A stretch of 33,243 nt of DNA from a bacterium (GTDB taxonomy: Bacteria > Hydrothermota > Hydrothermia > UBA1063): the NCBI GenBank assembly GCA_030019025.1, contig JASEFR010000023.1:1-33243 (forward strand). The letters run 5' to 3'. Each line of letters opens with the position of its first letter. The first letter of the stretch is position 1. Under the pieces are notes generated by a model. It saw only the letters and a list, made by a program, of their open reading frames with translations, was not told the DNA's origin and made no database searches. Positions 30,468 to 33,243 of the stretch are shown here, one piece after another. The position numbers and the translations under genes were made by a program.

Positions 30468-31787
30468 TTATCCAAGTTTCAAAGGTCTGCCAAACAAGAA
30501 GCCCTGCATAAACTCAATGCCAAGTTTTACAGCAAACTCGTAATCCTTATTATTTTCTACACCCTCTACTATCAATTTAGAGTTTATTTTCTTAGAAAAA
30601 TCGAAAATTGTTTTCAGTAGCTCCTGTTTTACTGGGTCCTTATGAATATTTTTAAACAACACCCTATCATATTTAATGTAATGCGGACTCAAAGAGGCGA
30701 CCCTTTCAAGAGTTGAATACCCCGTGCCTACATCATCTACTGCTATCTCAAAGCCTATTTGCTTCGCAACTCTCTTTAAAATATCGAAATATGCTTCGTT
30801 TTCTTCGGAATCTAAAGATAAAAACTTCTCAGTCAATTCAATTACAATATAATCAGGTGGAACTTCATAGGCATGGATTTTTTCGAGAAACTCATCACTT
30901 AAAAGTACGGTGAAAGAAGGAGGGGAGAGGTTAATAAAAAGTTTTTTATTGGCAAGTTTTTTACTATTCTTTGAGAAATTGAAAAATACGTCAATGGCGT
31001 TCAAGGCACAAGTTTTTTCTAAATCTTTTAACAAGTTAAAGCTTTCTGCTAAAGTGAACAGAGTCTCGGGTTCATTATATCCTTCACCCAGTGAGCATCT
31101 CGCAAGAGCTTCAAAACCGTAAATTTGCTTATCCTTTAAATTTACTATAGGCTGAAAGACAAAATTAACATCTTTTTGCTCAATTATCCTTAAAAGAGCA
31201 GCCTTTTTATCATAATCTGCTTTTTCCAGCATCTTTCTCGCTTCAAACATCATTTTGTCTAATTCCCTTGCAATTTGCCTTTCACTTCTTAAAGTCGGAG
31301 CAGATTCCAATACTCGCTCTATTATGACAACAAAAGGTTCTGGAATTGCCAATTTTTCCCTGGCAATATAATTGTTTAATCTTCTTTTAATTTCTTCCTC
31401 CAAAAATTTTTTTACATCTTTTAGGAAATCTTTGTTTATTTTAATTTTACCTTTTGTGTCATACAAAACGAGAACTAAAGTCTCTCCCCCAGGTGCTAAA
31501 GAGGCGAGGATATACTCTTTGACCCCAATTTTACCCAAAGACAACTTTATTTTAGAGGAAGATTCATAAAGGATTTGGTCTAAATGTTCAAAAGTTACTA
31601 TTTTTTCTAGTTCTTCACCATTTACTATTGTAATAAGAAGACAGCCGACGGGAATTCTGCGCTCTAACATTTTAACAACATCTTTATAAAATAACTCAAT
31701 TAAAGGTAATCCGTTCACATGATCGTATAATGCACTTTTTAGCTTTAGGTATTCCAATTTTAGATCAACACTTATCCTTGGTTCCAT
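30468..31787 (-). CDS. Degenerate GGDEF plus EAL-domain c-di-GMP phosphodiesterase
   Basis: This 439-residue cytoplasmic protein has a C-terminal EAL domain (about residues 200-436) that keeps the catalytic set: E226-A-L, the ELTE helix, D351-D352 in DDVGTGYST, K372 in YIKYD, E408 in EGVEN and QGFLFGRP. It should linearise cyclic di-GMP. The N-terminal part (about 20-120) looks like a degenerate GGDEF domain: DHVNGLP stands where DxLTGLPNR is usual, and GGETLVLVL where GGDEF is expected, so it should not make c-di-GMP but could bind GTP or regulate the EAL domain. There is no membrane segment. It starts one base after the response-regulator stop, and GAGG lies 12 bases upstream. It is probably co-transcribed with the kinase and regulator and with the symporter. 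Confidence 0.92.
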   Translation of the reverse strand: MEPRISVDLKLEYLKLKSALYDHVNGLPLIELFYKDVVKMLERRIPVGCLLITIVNGEELEKIVTFEHLDQILYESSSKIKLSLGKIGVKEYILASLAPGGETLVLVLYDTKGKIKINKDFLKDVKKFLEEEIKRRLNNYIAREKLAIPEPFVVIIERVLESAPTLRSERQIARELDKMMFEARKMLEKADYDKKAALLRIIEQKDVNFVFQPIVNLKDKQIYGFEALARCSLGEGYNEPETLFTLAESFNLLKDLEKTCALNAIDVFFNFSKNSKKLANKKLFINLSPPSFTVLLSDEFLEKIHAYEVPPDYIVIELTEKFLSLDSEENEAYFDILKRVAKQIGFEIAVDDVGTGYSTLERVASLSPHYIKYDRVLFKNIHKDPVKQELLKTIFDFSKKINSKLIVEGVENNKDYEFAVKLGIEFMQGFLFGRPLKLG

Positions 31788-31788
31788 A

Positions 31789-32157
31789 TCAATTTTTATC
31801 CTCTAAAATTTCATCCACCCGACTTAACAATTCATTTGGCAAAAAAGGCTTTACAATGTAGTCTTTTACACCTTCCTTTAAGCCTATAAGTTTATCTTCG
31901 GCATCAGCCCTCGCTGTTACAATGATTATTGGAATTTTACGGTATCTTTCGTTGCCCCTTGTAAGCCATATGAAGTCCCATCCATCCATTTGAGGCATCA
32001 TAATGTCAAGGATTATAAGATCAATTTTGGTTTTATCAAGTATTGAAAATCCTTCTTTTACGCTTTCAGAAGGATAAACTTCGTATTTATTTTTCAAAAT
32101 ATCTTTTATCAATTCAAGGATGTCAGGTTCGTCATCAATGACCAAAATCTTCTTCAT
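31789..32157 (-). CDS. Single-domain response regulator
   Basis: This 122-residue CheY-like receiver has no output domain. The acidic pocket is D8-D9, the phosphorylation site D51 (LIILDIMMP), and T81 (IVTA) and K103 (VKPF) complete the conserved set, so it should be phosphorylated normally. The ATG at 32157 follows GGAGG by six bases; a longer start at 32202 lies within the kinase gene and adds residues before the conserved beta-1 strand. It overlaps the kinase stop by 23 bases, so it is the cognate receiver of that kinase. With no DNA-binding domain it must act by protein contact, and the EAL protein encoded one base downstream is the obvious candidate partner. Confidence 0.94.
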   Translation of the reverse strand: MKKILVIDDEPDILELIKDILKNKYEVYPSESVKEGFSILDKTKIDLIILDIMMPQMDGWDFIWLTRGNERYRKIPIIIVTARADAEDKLIGLKEGVKDYIVKPFLPNELLSRVDEILEDKN

Positions 32158-33243
32158 TACAAGCCTCCAAAAAAGGTAAGCAGACCTCAAATTTAACTCC
32201 ATTCTCTGTATTTAATGCTCTTACAAATCCTTTATGGAGTTCCACAGCCCTCTTTATTATGTATAATCCCAAACCGAAACCACCTTTTTCCCTTTTAGTG
32301 CCATTATCGACTTGATAAAAGGGTTTAAAGATCTTTTCCAGCTCTGACTCTGGAATTTTCGGACTGGTATTGAATAGACTTATTTTAATATAACTCTTCT
32401 CTCCAATTTGCTCCTCAGAAGTTCTAACCTCTATCAATCCGCCTTCCGGTGTAAATTTTACAGCATTGGAAATCAGGTTCTCTAATATTGAATGAAACTG
32501 TTCCAAATCGGCGCAAACTTTATCTATTTCAAAGTTATAAACCAATCTCAGATTTTTTTTCTGGATTTCACTTTCAAAATTTTCTTTAATCTCTTCAAAG
32601 ACTTTTTTCACATCAATAACTCTTAACTTAATCTGAATATTTTCTATAGCTGCTTTGGAACTTTGTAGAAGCTTTCTCGTCTCATCTTCTAACCTATTTA
32701 GATTTCTTGAAATTATTTCAAGGGCCTTTCTCTGCTCCTCCGACAAATTTCCTATATTTCCAGTAAGTAGAAGTTCAACATAACCCTTACTTGCAGTAAG
32801 GGGTGTTCTTAACTCATGGGAAATTTTGGCCAGTATCTCATCCCGAGCCTTATCTCTCGCCTCAAGCTCTTCAACCATTGCCCTTAAATTATAAATATAG
32901 GTAGTCATTGATTCAAGCATAGAATTTACTGTATCAGAGAGATACATAATTTCATCACCAGATTTAATTGATGATCTTACAGAGTAATTGCCACTTCTCA
33001 CCAGTTCCGCTACTTGTTTTAATCTCTCAATATTTTTTACAAATCGCCCCATTAGGAGATTATCTATCACCAAAGTAACCAAAAACAACAATGAATATAT
33101 AAAAAATCCAAAAATTGCAATAAATCTTCTGAACTGAAATTCTTTTTGTCTTGAAAAAACATAAAGGATACTGTGAATATTGTGGCCGGTCTCATTTATA
33201 ACAGGTACAAGCACGTAATATTCCTTGTTGAACTTCTCAGTGG
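32135..33243 (-). CDS. Sensor histidine kinase, 5' end cut by the window
   Basis: This is a membrane-bound two-component kinase; the frame stays open to the last base, so the N-terminus is missing. What is visible is the end of an extracytoplasmic sensor segment, a transmembrane helix (FIAIFGFFIYSLLFLVTLVI), a HAMP linker (starting RFVKNIERLKQ and containing the SGDEI turn) and a HisKA domain with the phosphorylated histidine in ISHELRTPL. The HATPase follows, with the N box NLISNAVKFTPEGG and G boxes ending GFGLGLYIIKRAV. A GTG at 33212-33214 is in frame but is not the start, because coding continues upstream. The stop overlaps the response regulator. The signal is unknown; the kinase presumably phosphorylates the adjacent receiver. 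Confidence 0.92.
   Translation of the reverse strand, partial: TEKFNKEYYVLVPVINETGHNIHSILYVFSRQKEFQFRRFIAIFGFFIYSLLFLVTLVIDNLLMGRFVKNIERLKQVAELVRSGNYSVRSSIKSGDEIMYLSDTVNSMLESMTTYIYNLRAMVEELEARDKARDEILAKISHELRTPLTASKGYVELLLTGNIGNLSEEQRKALEIISRNLNRLEDETRKLLQSSKAAIENIQIKLRVIDVKKVFEEIKENFESEIQKKNLRLVYNFEIDKVCADLEQFHSILENLISNAVKFTPEGGLIEVRTSEEQIGEKSYIKISLFNTSPKIPESELEKIFKPFYQVDNGTKREKGGFGLGLYIIKRAVELHKGFVRALNTENGVKFEVCLPFLEACNEEDFGH

Noticed and set aside
30384-30620. 78-codon plus-strand frame upstream of the symporter
   Set aside because: It is antisense to the EAL gene end and to the 35-residue ORF, which has a much better ribosome-binding site and position.
32784-32802. Eight-base hairpin (CCCTTACT / AGTAAGGG) in the histidine kinase gene
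   Set aside because: It is short, lies in the conserved HisKA coding region and has no T run; chance is a sufficient explanation.
1-33243. CRISPR arrays, transposons, phage genes, tRNA or rRNA genes
   Set aside because: No regularly spaced repeats, transposase or integrase motifs, or RNA-like folds were seen, and the gaps between genes are too short for most of them.

Overview
This is a densely packed bacterial chromosome segment, AT-rich. The longest stretch without a gene is about 176 bases, between 19926 and 20101. I count 32 protein genes, including one 35-residue ORF, and one of them is cut by the right edge. I see no rRNA, tRNA, CRISPR array, insertion sequence or phage gene. The envelope genes (kdsA, a TolC-type outer-membrane factor, a MacA-type adaptor, a large secreted protease with a Por/T9SS-like C-terminal domain) indicate a two-membrane bacterium. 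Several genes belong to families I know mainly from archaea and deep-branching thermophiles: a KaiC-like ATPase with its regulator, a stand-alone NOL1/NOP2-type PUA protein, and a UPF0282 metallo-hydrolase. The mix suggests a thermophilic candidate-phylum lineage of the WOR-3/Hydrothermae kind. That placement is inference from gene content, not a phylogeny.

Layout, left to right. (1) 12-1503 (+): two uncharacterised membrane proteins, probably the tail of an operon that begins outside the window. (2) 9652-1500 (-): a tightly spaced run of M6 metalloprotease, pfkA, fba, pcrA/uvrD and a YitT-family membrane protein. (3) 9750-12922 (+): uvrB, a RicT/PSP1-family protein and a small PASTA membrane protein, overlapping head to tail. 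(4) 16375-12891 (-): PUA protein, guaA, metallophosphoesterase, kdsA. (5) 16488-18293 (+): an acyl-CoA synthetase with a duplicated ribosome-binding site and start codon. (6) 19925-18381 (-): KaiC-like ATPase and HTH regulator. (7) 25113-20102 (-): a five-gene MacAB-TolC-like export operon (permease, Yip1 protein, TolC, MacA, ATPase). (8) 25198-26046 (+): UPF0282 metallo-hydrolase. (9) 26559-26014 (-): CDP-alcohol phosphatidyltransferase. (10) 26636-28927 (+): folP, a lipoprotein, an HD hydrolase and a small exported helical protein, each overlapping the next. (11) 33243-28924 (-): histidine kinase, response regulator, degenerate-GGDEF/EAL protein, a 35-residue membrane ORF and a sodium/solute symporter.

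The promoters are unusually readable. At least six fit a sigma-70-like pattern with TTGAnn-type -35 boxes, 16-17 base spacers and a recurrent TAAAAT -10 box. At four genes (uvrB, the UPF0282 gene, the CDP-alcohol transferase, folP) the -10 box lies 6-8 bases before the ATG with no Shine-Dalgarno sequence, so I infer leaderless mRNAs. Genes inside operons have strong Shine-Dalgarno sequences and often ATGA or TAATG junctions. This contrast was used to correct several start codons.

Most promising leads: the KaiC-like/regulator pair, the duplicated initiation site at 16476-16567, the 35-residue ORF coupled to the symporter, the unknown membrane pair at the left edge, the leaderless promoter class, and the 18-bp bulged inverted repeat inside the YitT gene.
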